Source: Hohaiivirga grylli
Lineage (GTDB): Bacteria; Pseudomonadota; Alphaproteobacteria; Rhizobiales; Beijerinckiaceae
Length of the DNA stretch: 5,720 nt
Direction of reading: 5' to 3'
Assembly: GCF_039655745.1 (NCBI RefSeq)
Contig: NZ_JBBYXI010000013.1
Location: 1-5,720 of the forward strand
Shown here: piece after piece, positions 5,713 to 5,720 of the stretch
Position numbering within the stretch: the stretch's first letter is position 1
How the letters are laid out: every line of letters begins with the position of its first letter
Made by a program: the position numbers and the translations under genes
The notes under the pieces: generated by a model
Database searches by the model: none
The model's input: only the letters and a program-made list of their open reading frames with translations
What the model was told of the DNA's origin: nothing

Positions 5713-5720
5713 TCAAAGGA

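Overview
The window looks like an alphaproteobacterial chromosome segment lying between ribosomal RNA operons. At the right edge (5636-5712, minus strand) is a complete initiator tRNA-fMet followed by a strong terminator. In alphaproteobacteria this tRNA commonly closes an rrn operon (16S-Ile-Ala-23S-5S-fMet). At the left edge (127-200, minus strand) is a strong promoter-like array with an AT-rich upstream tract and a highly structured leader running off the window, which would suit the start of a second rrn operon. The rRNA genes themselves are not in view. A DUF6314-type protein and the fMet sequence fit alphaproteobacteria (an Acetobacteraceae- or Zymomonas-like genome is my guess); the genus cannot be fixed from the sequence.

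Layout from left to right, with genes on the minus strand unless stated: rrn-like leader and promoter (1-200); gene-free spacer (202-401); a ParE toxin (402-704) with its ParD antitoxin (720-971) and a palindrome-flanked promoter (983-1023); a DUF6314 protein (1092-1562); a hairpin terminator (1570-1595); a very large superfamily 1 helicase/AAA ATPase of about 1,167 codons occupying 1666-5168; a structured spacer with a possible promoter (5166-5290); a plus-strand C-terminal scrap of an M48 metallopeptidase (5291-5509); a two-way terminator (5594-5629); and tRNA-fMet (5636-5712).

The helicase is the main object. It has Walker A (GPPGTGKTT), a DEAGQ Walker B, motif III (GDPIQ), a coiled-coil insertion, and motifs V and VI, but its reading frame is broken twice. 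A one-base loss near 4698-4700 separates the N-terminal domain, and an in-frame TGA at 2218-2220 separates the last motifs. All helicase motifs remain recognisable, so the damage looks recent, or one or both lesions are sequencing errors.

Functionally this is an accessory interval: a self-regulated toxin-antitoxin pair, a decaying or stand-alone helicase, and a metallopeptidase remnant, enclosed by rRNA/tRNA transcription signals. I found no CRISPR array, complete insertion sequence or recombinase gene. No obvious partner gene for the helicase is present, so a multi-gene defence system is not supported here, though a single-gene role cannot be excluded.
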